A stretch of 8,628 bases of DNA, taken from positions 1 to 8,628 of the forward strand of contig PXDL01000257.1 in assembly GCA_003566395.1 (NCBI GenBank). Reading direction: 5' to 3'. Below, piece by piece: positions 1-5,292 of the stretch. The stretch comes from Balneolia bacterium (GTDB lineage: Bacteria > Bacteroidota > Rhodothermia > Balneolales > Cyclonatronaceae). How positions within the stretch are numbered: position 1 is the first letter of the stretch; every line of letters begins with the position of its first letter. The notes below the pieces were generated by a model. The model did not search any database, was not told where the DNA came from, and was given only the letters and a program-made list of their open reading frames with translations. Both the position numbers and the translations under genes were made by a program.

Positions 1-785
1 AACGTGATCCCGAAGCTTCTATGGCCGTACTGCCCTCGGATCACTATATACGGGATACGGAAACCTACCTTCAGGTTCTGGACGCAGCTTTCCGCAAAGC
101 TGAATCAGGAGATCATCTGGTGACCATCGGAATCAGGCCCTACCGGCCCGAAACGGGATACGGCTACATTCAGGCGGATACTTCTCTGGAGGAAAGCTGG
201 GGCAGTCACACGGCGAATCAGGTTAAGACCTTCGCAGAAAAACCGGGGCTGGAGACGGCCGTCAAGTTCCTGGAATCCGGAGATTTTTTCTGGAACAGCG
301 GCATGTTTGTTTGGAGAGCCGACGTAATTCTCCGGGAATTCGAAAAGCACCTTCCGGACATGTACGAGCAGGTGATGCAAATGACCGGCAATTTAAAATC
401 CGACAGAAAGAGCGCAATTAACACGTTCTATTACGCGGCGGAGTCTATTTCGATTGATTACGGCGTCATGGAAAAAGCCGGAACCGTTTTTGTGATACCG
501 GCCGAGTTCGGCTGGAACGATGTAGGCAGCTGGATGGCAATTTATGAGCTGGAGCAAAAAGACGATAACGGAAACGTAATTCAGGCTCCTCAGACAGCGG
601 TGGAAAATTGCCAGAATTGTTATGTCTACAGCAAGCGGGACAAGCTGATCGCGCTTGTCGGCCTTCAGGGCATAGGCGTAGTTGAAAGCGGCGATGCGCT
701 GCTGATCTGCCGGATGGATCGTTCACAGGATGTGAAGCAGATCGTGGGCCGCCTCGAAAAAGAGGGATTGGAATCTTTCCGCTAA
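1..785 (+). CDS. manC: Mannose-1-phosphate guanylyltransferase, 3' part (5' end outside window)
   Basis: This cytoplasmic enzyme makes GDP-mannose from mannose-1-phosphate and GTP, a donor for exopolysaccharide and glycan synthesis. The reading frame is open from the first bases (codons in frame from position 3) and continues upstream of the ATG at 21, so that ATG is internal and the gene is cut only by the window edge. About 260 residues are visible. Roughly 100 are missing, including the N-terminal GxGTRxWPxSR nucleotide-binding motif. Visible family motifs are VLPSDHYI (27-50), RPETGYGYI (near 144-170), FAEKP (231-245), WNSGMFVWRA (291-320), SIDYGVMEK (450-476) and GWNDVGSW (510-533). The gene ends with TAA shortly after the nucleotidyltransferase and beta-helix region, so it is the single-domain form without a fused phosphomannose isomerase. 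The family assignment is firm. The symbol is by similarity. Confidence 0.93.
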   Translation, partial: RDPEASMAVLPSDHYIRDTETYLQVLDAAFRKAESGDHLVTIGIRPYRPETGYGYIQADTSLEESWGSHTANQVKTFAEKPGLETAVKFLESGDFFWNSGMFVWRADVILREFEKHLPDMYEQVMQMTGNLKSDRKSAINTFYYAAESISIDYGVMEKAGTVFVIPAEFGWNDVGSWMAIYELEQKDDNGNVIQAPQTAVENCQNCYVYSKRDKLIALVGLQGIGVVESGDALLICRMDRSQDVKQIVGRLEKEGLESFR

Positions 786-835
786 AGCTCAGGAAAATTC
801 TGAAAAATTTTCCGGTATTCTGAAGCTGCATTTTT
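786..835 (+). terminator. Possible rho-independent terminator after manC
   Basis: Directly behind the manC stop codon a perfect 8-bp inverted repeat, GGAAAATT (792-799) and AATTTTCC (806-813), encloses a 6-nt loop. A lower stem can form between AGCTCAG (786-792) and CTGAAGCT (820-827) with one bulged base, and five T follow at 831-835. The stem is A/T rich and has an asymmetric interior loop, so termination strength is uncertain. Confidence 0.4.
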
Positions 836-837
836 AG

Positions 838-853
838 TTAATCATTTGATTAA
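838..853. promoter_or_regulatory. Operator-like palindrome upstream of the YtxH-like gene
   Basis: A perfect palindrome consists of TTAATCA (838-844), a 2-nt spacer and TGATTAA (847-853), with further matching bases at 835-836 and 855-856. It lies about 80 bp before the small gene at 931 and behind the manC terminator, the place expected for a promoter. The size and symmetry resemble a dimeric repressor site, but no regulator can be named. A weak -35/-10-like pair (TTGATT at 846, TATACA at 867, spacer 15) overlaps its right half. Confidence 0.3.
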
Positions 854-930
854 TTATCTTATACCATATACATGGAAAACAATGTCTTTACATGTGCAAA
901 AACACAGGAGAACCTTAACCCGGATCAATT

Positions 931-1188
931 ATGAAAAAGCATTCAACCTCACAGCTTCTTATAACAGCAATTAGTGCCTTTGCAGGCGGTGTTCTCATTT
1001 CCTTGCTCGTAAATCCGCGGTCCGGGGCTGAGAACCGCAAATGGGTAAGCGACAACACCAGCGACTTTAAGTCCAGAGTGAAAGAGTCCGGGAAAGACAT
1101 AAGGTCAAAAAACATTCCCGATCTTTACAAGGCTACCGAAGACCTCGGGCTTACCGACGATGATCTTCTTACCGGAGACCTTTTATAG
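931..1188 (+). CDS. Small YtxH-like single-TM protein
   Basis: An 85-residue protein. Residues about 9-27 form one hydrophobic segment with small residues (AFAGGVLISLLV). It is followed by NPRSGAENRKW, matching the YtxH-family pattern of a glycine-rich TM helix, then a (P)-x-SG-x-E-x-R cytoplasmic motif, then a charged tail. The tail here (residues 40-85) is mostly polar with an acidic C-terminal end (LGLTDDDLLTGDLL) and is shorter than the long amphipathic helix many family members carry. The family is poorly understood. Some members respond to general stress. The start at 931 is chosen because the only in-frame upstream ATG (892) runs into a TAA before 931. An AGGAG at 906-910 is too far away (20 nt) to act as a ribosome site. 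The gene stands alone, flanked by a terminator-like hairpin upstream and hairpins downstream. Confidence 0.72.
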   Translation: MKKHSTSQLLITAISAFAGGVLISLLVNPRSGAENRKWVSDNTSDFKSRVKESGKDIRSKNIPDLYKATEDLGLTDDDLLTGDLL

Positions 1189-1276
1189 GTTTTGCAGAAC
1201 CTGTTTGCCCGTTTTCTGCTTCATACCCCGAAAAATTTTAATTGTACGTTCCGGGGCTTCAGGAAAGACGTTTGTT

Positions 1277-1300
1277 TATCCCGGCGATAAAACCGGGATA
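1277..1300 (+). terminator. Terminator-like hairpin downstream of the YtxH-like gene
   Basis: A perfect 8-bp stem, TATCCCGG (1277-1284) and CCGGGATA (1293-1300), encloses the 8-nt loop CGATAAAA and is followed by a modest pyrimidine run (TCATCTTTTC). It is the most stable hairpin in the gap. The weak T tract makes a structural or stabilising role possible instead of true termination. Confidence 0.35.
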
Positions 1301-1385
1301 TCATCTTTTCATAGTATTGGAGAGTAGGATTACGATGCGCGTCTGCTTGCTCTTCCCGGGCGGGCGTTGCTCTTCGAACCGGCCG

Positions 1386-1416
1386 TTGCAGGTGCCTGAA
1401 GGGCTTATTATTTTTA
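1386..1416 (+). promoter_or_regulatory. Promoter for the DUF2851 gene, Bacteroidota type
   Basis: TTGCAG (1386-1391), a 17-nt spacer, then TATTTTTA (1409-1416). This fits the Bacteroidota sigma pattern of TTG near -33 and TAnnTTTG near -7. It has the same spacing, and the same TATTTTTA box, as the tRNA-Gln promoter at 2777-2807. Transcription would start near 1421 and give a leader of about 160 nt. A TATAAT also occurs at 1419-1424 but has no -35 partner at a normal distance. Confidence 0.45.
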
Positions 1417-1581
1417 CTTATAATGCTTATCAACCTGCACCGGGTCAGGTGTGGTATGATTCGTTTTAAAAGCGAAGGTACGTTTTCATTAAGTGTCAAT
1501 AGTCTGTAAGCCGGAAGTAATCTGATTTTACAGCCTGTCGTATCAACAACTCCTGCCCTTAAATTTCCGAACATCACTTCG

Positions 1582-2748
1582 ATGCGTGAATTCAAGCTTC
1601 ATACAGCCTGGAAGCAGTCCGGTTTTGCCGGCCGCAAGCTCCACACTCTGTGCGGTGAGGAGCTGCTCGTAATCGATACGGGAAGCCCGAATACAGGAGA
1701 CGGGCCTGATTTCAGAAACGCAGTTTTCAGGACTGAATCCGGCCTGCATCTTTGCGGAGATGTGGAGATTCACATTCAGGAAAAGGAGTGGGAAGAACAC
1801 GGGCACCACACAGATCCGGCCTACAATGCCACCGTTGTTCACCTGCTGCTGCACTCCGGGCGGAGGCGTATGCATACGGCTTCAGGGCATCGCCCGTATG
1901 TTGTGAGCATGATGCCCTATTTGGCATCTTCTCAGCTTTCCGGAACCCCGGCCACCTTCGGCCTGCCCTGCAGCGGGCTGGTCCGATACCTGAATGAAAA
2001 TGTCGTCAGAGCTCAGTTCGAAAAAGCCCGGCAGGAATATTTCGCCGGCAGGGTAGAAGCGCTGACGGCCTGGTGGCCTGCGGGGAAATCAATCGGGGAT
2101 TCCTGGAAAAGTGTGCTGGTCGGGGGGCTTGCAGACGGGTTGGGAATCAGCCATAACAGAGCGCCGATGCGTCGTCTTGCGCTGGAGTGCTGGTCCGCGC
2201 TTCATGAGAACCGTCTCTCAGGTGCAGAGGCCGTCGCCGGGCTATTGCGAAGCCGAAGCGGGTTGTTCGGCAAGCCGGGCCTGCTGAGCCGTCAGGAATG
2301 GGATCTCAGTGGTCCGCGGCCGGAGAACAAACCGGAAGTGAGGATCAATCAGCTCGCAGATTTACTTTATCATCTACAGTGCATGCCGGTAAAAGAGCTG
2401 CTAAGGCAGCCCGGGCAGGGTTGGCAGCAGCTTGCCGGTGAACATGCAGGTACTTCCAGATTCAACCTGCTGTATTTCGTGGTATGGCTTCCGGCCGTCT
2501 ATTTGCTGGGAACCGTACTTCAGGCGCGGACTCTGCAGGCATACGCCTGGAACGCCTGGGAAGAGCAACATATCGCTCCGCCTGCCTCGGTATCAGAGCC
2601 GTTTCGGGAGGCCGGTATTGGTCCCGAAGCGAGAGGGCGGCATCTGGGTGCGGTTCACCAACTGAAGAGCTACTGCCGGGCCGGCCGGTGCGGGGCCTGT
2701 AAAATCGGCCGGGAAAGCCTCTCTCCCGATGAAATCCGGACGGGCTGA
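1582..2748 (+). CDS. DUF2851 family protein, function unknown
   Basis: A 388-residue protein of a family common in Bacteroidota and relatives. No biochemical role is known to me. Family landmarks as I recall them are visible: SPNTGDGPDF (35-44), GDVEIH (59-64), a conserved Trp (70), HGHHTDPAYN (73-82) followed by a hydrophobic strand (VVHLLL), and a C-terminal Cys cluster C365-x4-C370-x2-C373 in YCRAGRCGACKIG. The acidic and His-rich N-terminal block and the terminal Cys triad suggest metal binding, but that is inference. ATG 1582 is the first usable start. The frame is open back to a TAA at 1507 but contains no ATG, GTG or TTG, and there is no Shine-Dalgarno. The gene is somewhat short for the family (about 420 residues typical, from memory). 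It is preceded by its own promoter and a long leader, and followed by tRNA-Gln, so it is probably monocistronic. Confidence 0.85.
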   Translation: MREFKLHTAWKQSGFAGRKLHTLCGEELLVIDTGSPNTGDGPDFRNAVFRTESGLHLCGDVEIHIQEKEWEEHGHHTDPAYNATVVHLLLHSGRRRMHTASGHRPYVVSMMPYLASSQLSGTPATFGLPCSGLVRYLNENVVRAQFEKARQEYFAGRVEALTAWWPAGKSIGDSWKSVLVGGLADGLGISHNRAPMRRLALECWSALHENRLSGAEAVAGLLRSRSGLFGKPGLLSRQEWDLSGPRPENKPEVRINQLADLLYHLQCMPVKELLRQPGQGWQQLAGEHAGTSRFNLLYFVVWLPAVYLLGTVLQARTLQAYAWNAWEEQHIAPPASVSEPFREAGIGPEARGRHLGAVHQLKSYCRAGRCGACKIGRESLSPDEIRTG

Positions 2749-2765
2749 AGGCCCCCAAAGTTTTT
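2742..2765 (+). terminator. Weak terminator overlapping the DUF2851 stop codon
   Basis: GGGC (2742-2745) and GCCC (2751-2754) form a short stem. Its 5-nt loop (TGAAG) contains the TGA stop. CCAAAG and five T (2761-2765) follow. The stem is only 4 bp, so this is a tentative call. Confidence 0.3.
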
Positions 2766-2776
2766 AAGGAAGTGGG

Positions 2777-2807
2777 TTGACAAAAAAAAAGAATATCTCT
2801 ATTTTTA
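2777..2807 (+). promoter_or_regulatory. tRNA-Gln promoter
   Basis: A perfect TTGACA (2777-2782), a 17-nt spacer dominated by an A tract (2782-2790), then TATTTTTA (2800-2807). This matches TTG/TAnnTTT promoters of the Bacteroidota type and also has a consensus sigma-70 -35 box. Predicted initiation near 2812-2815 leaves a short 5' leader for RNase P to remove. Confidence 0.7.
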
Positions 2808-2827
2808 AAATCTGTTGAAAAAGTGAT

Positions 2828-2898
2828 TGCCCGGTCGTCTAAAGGCAGGACAGCTGGTTTTGGTCCAGTCAGTGGGGGTTCGAATCCTCCCCGGGCAA
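2828..2898 (+). tRNA. tRNA-Gln (anticodon TTG)
   Basis: A complete cloverleaf of 71 nt. The acceptor stem TGCCCGG (2828-2834) pairs with CCGGGCA (2891-2897), with discriminator A at 2898. The D stem is GTC/GAC. The anticodon stem GCTGG/CCAGT (one G-U pair) carries the loop TTTTGGT with anticodon TTG, reading CAA and probably CAG. The T stem GGGGG/CCTCC has one G-U pair and the T loop is TTCGAAT. The 3' CCA is not encoded (CTC follows the discriminator), so a CCA-adding enzyme must supply it. The gene is a single transcription unit with a promoter at 2777 and a terminator at 2914. Confidence 0.95.
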
Positions 2899-2913
2899 CT
2901 CATTCAAATTTCT

Positions 2914-2945
2914 AAAGGATGATCAGATGATGTTCATCCTTTTTT
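2914..2945 (+). terminator. Rho-independent terminator of tRNA-Gln
   Basis: A perfect 9-bp stem, AAAGGATGA (2914-2922) and TCATCCTTT (2934-2942), encloses an 11-nt loop and runs into six T (2940-2945). It begins 16 nt after the mature tRNA 3' end and precedes prs. Confidence 0.8.
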
Positions 2946-2974
2946 ATTAAGCATCAATCTACCCGGGCCCAACT

Positions 2975-3904
2975 TTGGATAAGCCACTTGCAATATTTGC
3001 CGGACGAAGTAATGTTGCCTTGTCCCGTGCTATCGCAGAAGAATATGGCAGTACGCTGGGAGAGGTTACCATCAAAAATTTTTCCGACGGTGAGCTTTAT
3101 GTAAAGTTCAAGGAAAGTATTCGGGGGGTTGATACCTACATAGTGCAGTCCACGCCGTCGGCCGACAGCATTATTGAGCTGTTGCTGATGATAGATGCGG
3201 CAAAACGGGCTTCTGCTCATCGTGTAACGGCTGTAATACCTTATTTCGGCTATGCCCGGCAGGATCGAAAGGATCAGCCGAGGGTTTCCATAGCCGCTAA
3301 ATTGATGGCCAATTTATTGACCAATGCCGGAGCCGACCGAATCCTGACCATGGATTTACACGCTCCGCAGATTCAGGGGTTCTTTGATATTCCGCTCGAC
3401 CATCTGTATGCCGGTACCATTTTCACCGAGTATTTTCGGTCCAACCCGATCGAAAATCTTGTAGTTGTGGCTCCGGATGTAGGCAGTCTTAAAATGGCGC
3501 GGTCCTACTCTAAAAGACTTGGTGCCGGACTGGCTTTTGTTGATAAACGCCGTCCTCAGCAAAACGTAGCCGAAGTGATGAATATCATCGGTGAAGTTAA
3601 GGGCAAGAACATTCTGATGGTCGATGACCTGATTGATACAGCCGGCACGCTGACCAATGCAGCCGCTGCGCTGAAAGAGCGCGGAGCTAAAAGCATTGTG
3701 GCCGCCGGAACTCATCCGATATTATCGGGTCCGGCTTACCAGCGCATTGAGGATTCGGTGATAGACACGCTGATAGTTTCTGATTCGATACCGCTTCAAA
3801 AGCATTCTGAAAAAATCAAAATCCTCAGCGTCGCGGGTATTTTTGCTGATGCCATCCGGAGAATCTATACCGATGACTCCATCAGCACACTTTTTGACGA
3901 TTAA
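2975..3904 (+). CDS. prs: Ribose-phosphate pyrophosphokinase (PRPP synthetase)
   Basis: This cytoplasmic enzyme transfers the pyrophosphoryl group of ATP to ribose-5-phosphate. The product PRPP feeds purine, pyrimidine, NAD, His and Trp synthesis. The protein has 309 residues, normal for class I enzymes. Motifs seen are FSDGELYV (36-43), the ATP-binding RQDRKDQPR (95-103), the Mg-binding MDLHAPQIQGFF (126-137), the flexible catalytic loop VDKRRPQ (189-195, with K191 and R193) and the ribose-5-phosphate loop VDDLIDTAGT (216-225). The start is TTG at 2975. Upstream in frame no ATG or GTG occurs before the TAA at 2948, and the next codons (DKPLAIFAGRSN) align with the usual N-terminus. No Shine-Dalgarno is visible, and no clear promoter lies between the tRNA terminator and the start. 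rplY follows after 22 nt, so the two are likely co-transcribed. Confidence 0.96.
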   Translation: MDKPLAIFAGRSNVALSRAIAEEYGSTLGEVTIKNFSDGELYVKFKESIRGVDTYIVQSTPSADSIIELLLMIDAAKRASAHRVTAVIPYFGYARQDRKDQPRVSIAAKLMANLLTNAGADRILTMDLHAPQIQGFFDIPLDHLYAGTIFTEYFRSNPIENLVVVAPDVGSLKMARSYSKRLGAGLAFVDKRRPQQNVAEVMNIIGEVKGKNILMVDDLIDTAGTLTNAAAALKERGAKSIVAAGTHPILSGPAYQRIEDSVIDTLIVSDSIPLQKHSEKIKILSVAGIFADAIRRIYTDDSISTLFDD

Positions 3905-3926
3905 TTAATCCAATTTTTGGTAAAAC

Positions 3927-4577
3927 ATGAAAAAGCCTAATGTAATTGAATTCGAAGTTACCCTTCGTGAACAAGGGACCACTACAAGCAAGAATCTTCG
4001 CGATAGCGAACAGGTTCCGGCTGTCATCTACGGACCCGGAGTGAAGGAGAACCTCAACATTTCTCTTCCGGAAATAGGAATCGAAAAACTGCTGAGCGTG
4101 GAAGAGAAAGAATTTGTGCTCATCAAACTGGATGGCAAAGAGTACAGATGTCTTATCTATGATGTGGATTACCATCCCGTAACCGACCGCCCGATTCATT
4201 TAGATCTTTATGCTACCAAGCCCGAGAAGCCGGTTGTAATAACCGTGCCGGTTCGGCTGGAAGGTACTGCTCCGGGTATAACCGAAGGTGGCCGTTTGTA
4301 TCAGCCGCTTCGTGAAATTCAGATCAAGGCACTGCCTGACAAGATTCCTGCCGAATTTGTTGTAAATATCGGCAAGCTGGATATTGGTAACTCCCTTAAA
4401 GTTCGCCGAATAAAGTCCAAGGATCTTGAAATCCTTACGTCTCCCGAGCGTACTATTGTCGTTATTCGTCCGCCTAAAGGCATCACGGTTGCTATTACCG
4501 AGGCAGAAGAAGGCGAGGAAGGTGAAGAGGAAGGCGAAAAAGCTGAAGCCGGAAAAGAGGCTGAGGCTGAATCCTGA
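3927..4577 (+). CDS. rplY: Large-subunit ribosomal protein bL25, long (Ctc/TL5) form
   Basis: Binds 5S rRNA in the central protuberance of the 50S subunit. The 216 residues comprise an N-terminal L25 barrel (about 5-95) with VPAVIYGPG (30-38) and VDYHPVTDRPIHLDL (80-94). A C-terminal beta domain of the TL5/Ctc type follows (about 100-185), containing GITEGGRLYQPLREIQIKAL (117-136). The last 27 residues (190-216) are a low-complexity Glu/Ala/Gly/Lys tail with a strongly acidic run (EEGEEGEEEGE), presumably disordered; such acidic tails are common in this family. The codons there form a purine-rich stretch at 4498-4570. The gene follows prs by 22 nt, lacks a Shine-Dalgarno, and is closed by a strong hairpin at 4638. 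The prs-rplY-pth order is widespread in bacteria and supports the assignment. Confidence 0.95.
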   Translation: MKKPNVIEFEVTLREQGTTTSKNLRDSEQVPAVIYGPGVKENLNISLPEIGIEKLLSVEEKEFVLIKLDGKEYRCLIYDVDYHPVTDRPIHLDLYATKPEKPVVITVPVRLEGTAPGITEGGRLYQPLREIQIKALPDKIPAEFVVNIGKLDIGNSLKVRRIKSKDLEILTSPERTIVVIRPPKGITVAITEAEEGEEGEEEGEKAEAGKEAEAES

Positions 4578-4637
4578 CAAGACGTTCAGGCATGTTTTGT
4601 GCAGGCTTCATTTAATGACGACGCACCAATGTTTTCA

Positions 4638-4681
4638 GGCGCTGCTGAACCGGTTTCGGAACGGCAGCGCCTTTGTTGTAT
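4638..4681 (+). terminator. Rho-independent terminator after rplY
   Basis: A perfect 8-bp G/C-rich stem, GGCGCTGC (4638-4645) and GCAGCGCC (4664-4671), has a small inner CCG/CGG pairing in its 18-nt loop. The T-rich tail TTTGTTGTAT follows. It lies 60 nt after the rplY stop and about 50 nt before pth. It should end most prs-rplY transcripts, or act as an attenuator in front of pth. Confidence 0.7.
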
Positions 4682-4729
4682 CAATTAACGGAACAATTCC
4701 GGCTATACGAACCGAAAGCAGATAGCTTT

Positions 4730-5287
4730 ATGCCGCTTATTGCAGGGCTTGGAAATCCCGGCCCGGAATATGATCGTACACGCCATAATATCGGCTTTGA
4801 AATTGCCGATCGTCTTGCGCATTCGCTCGGCCTTGAATTTGAGCGAACCGGAGGGATGTACCTTGCGGCTTCAGGCTCTTTTAAAAGCAAACCGGTAGTC
4901 ATTTTGAAGCCGCTTACGTATATGAACCGCAGCGGCAGCGCCGTCACCAAAGCGCTTGCAGCTTTTGGCATGAAGCTGGAAGACAGCCTGATTTGCTATG
5001 ATGATATCAACCTTCCACCCGGAAAACTGCGATTACGCAGCGGTGGTTCTGCCGGAGGGCACAACGGCATTCAGGATATTATTGAACGGACCGGAACCAG
5101 AGATTTTGCCCGTCTGAGGTTCGGCATCGGCAACGATTTTCCCAGGGGGCGTCAGGTAGATTATGTGCTCGGCCGCTTCACAGAAACGGAACGGGCTGAT
5201 GTGGAAGCCGGACTGGAACGTACCGAAGAAGCCCTGCTTTGCTATATCCGTCTTGGAATTGAACGAACGATGAATCAGTTTAACTGA
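4730..5287 (+). CDS. pth: Peptidyl-tRNA hydrolase
   Basis: Cleaves the ester bond of peptidyl-tRNAs that drop off the ribosome, recycling tRNA in the cytoplasm. The 185 residues match the family size. Catalytic and binding residues are present: N9 in GLGNPG (6-11), H19 in TRHNIGF (17-23), N66 in YMNRSG (64-69), D91 in YDDINLPPGK (90-99), and N112 in GGHNG (109-113). The start is ATG 4730, which gives the typical N-terminus MPLIAGLGNPG. The frame is open further upstream to a TTG at 4673, but that codon lies in the terminator tail and the extra 19 residues do not resemble the family. No Shine-Dalgarno and no convincing promoter are visible between the terminator and the gene, so some read-through from rplY is possible. 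An unrecognised gene begins 5 nt after the stop. Confidence 0.95.
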   Translation: MPLIAGLGNPGPEYDRTRHNIGFEIADRLAHSLGLEFERTGGMYLAASGSFKSKPVVILKPLTYMNRSGSAVTKALAAFGMKLEDSLICYDDINLPPGKLRLRSGGSAGGHNGIQDIIERTGTRDFARLRFGIGNDFPRGRQVDYVLGRFTETERADVEAGLERTEEALLCYIRLGIERTMNQFN

Positions 5288-5292
5288 ACGCC

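Larger units (their letters stand above)
1189..1581. other. 393-bp intergenic region with several hairpins and a promoter
   Basis: I find no convincing protein here. It begins with AGGTT/AACCT (1187-1191 / 1198-1202), which competes with GCAGAA/TTCTGC (1194-1199 / 1214-1219). Next come CCCCG/CGGGG (1226-1230 / 1252-1256) and the strong hairpin at 1277-1300. A 9-bp direct repeat TTGCTCTTC occurs at 1347 and 1367. TGCAGGT/ACCTGCA (1387-1393 / 1433-1439) and CTGTAA/TTACAG (1504-1509 / 1528-1533) are further inverted repeats. A promoter lies at 1386-1416, which leaves a leader of about 160 nt before the DUF2851 gene. No known riboswitch, SRP RNA, 6S, tmRNA or RNase P signature is evident. Confidence 0.5.

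Noticed and set aside
466..831. Open frame of 121 codons opposite manC
   Set aside because: It is antisense to a firmly identified gene and is Arg/Pro/Ser rich, as shadow frames are in this composition.
1365..1395. TTCGAAC resembling a tRNA T loop at about 1372, with GGAGAG near 1319
   Set aside because: Neither strand allows a T stem, anticodon arm and acceptor stem at the required distances.
1419..1424. TATAAT as a sigma-70 -10 box
   Set aside because: The nearest TTG box is 27 nt upstream, too far. The TTG-N20-TAnnTTT reading at 1386-1416 fits better.
1440..1455. GGTCAGGT resembling the conserved part of small SRP RNA
   Set aside because: The following GGAAGGAAGCAGC element and the closing helix are missing.
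1242..1469. Open frame of 75 codons in the intergenic gap (+ strand), with an internal ATG at 1335 behind GGAG
   Set aside because: The protein is low in recognisable pattern, the frame spans the hairpins and the predicted promoter, and codon use is unlike the neighbouring genes.
1221..1595. Open frame of 124 codons on the - strand across the gap
   Set aside because: It has no ribosome site or domain pattern, crosses the promoter and hairpins, and overlaps the DUF2851 start; it is probably chance.
4673..4729. Extension of pth to a TTG start at 4673
   Set aside because: The codon lies in the terminator tail and the extra 19 residues do not resemble Pth N-termini; ATG 4730 gives the exact family start.
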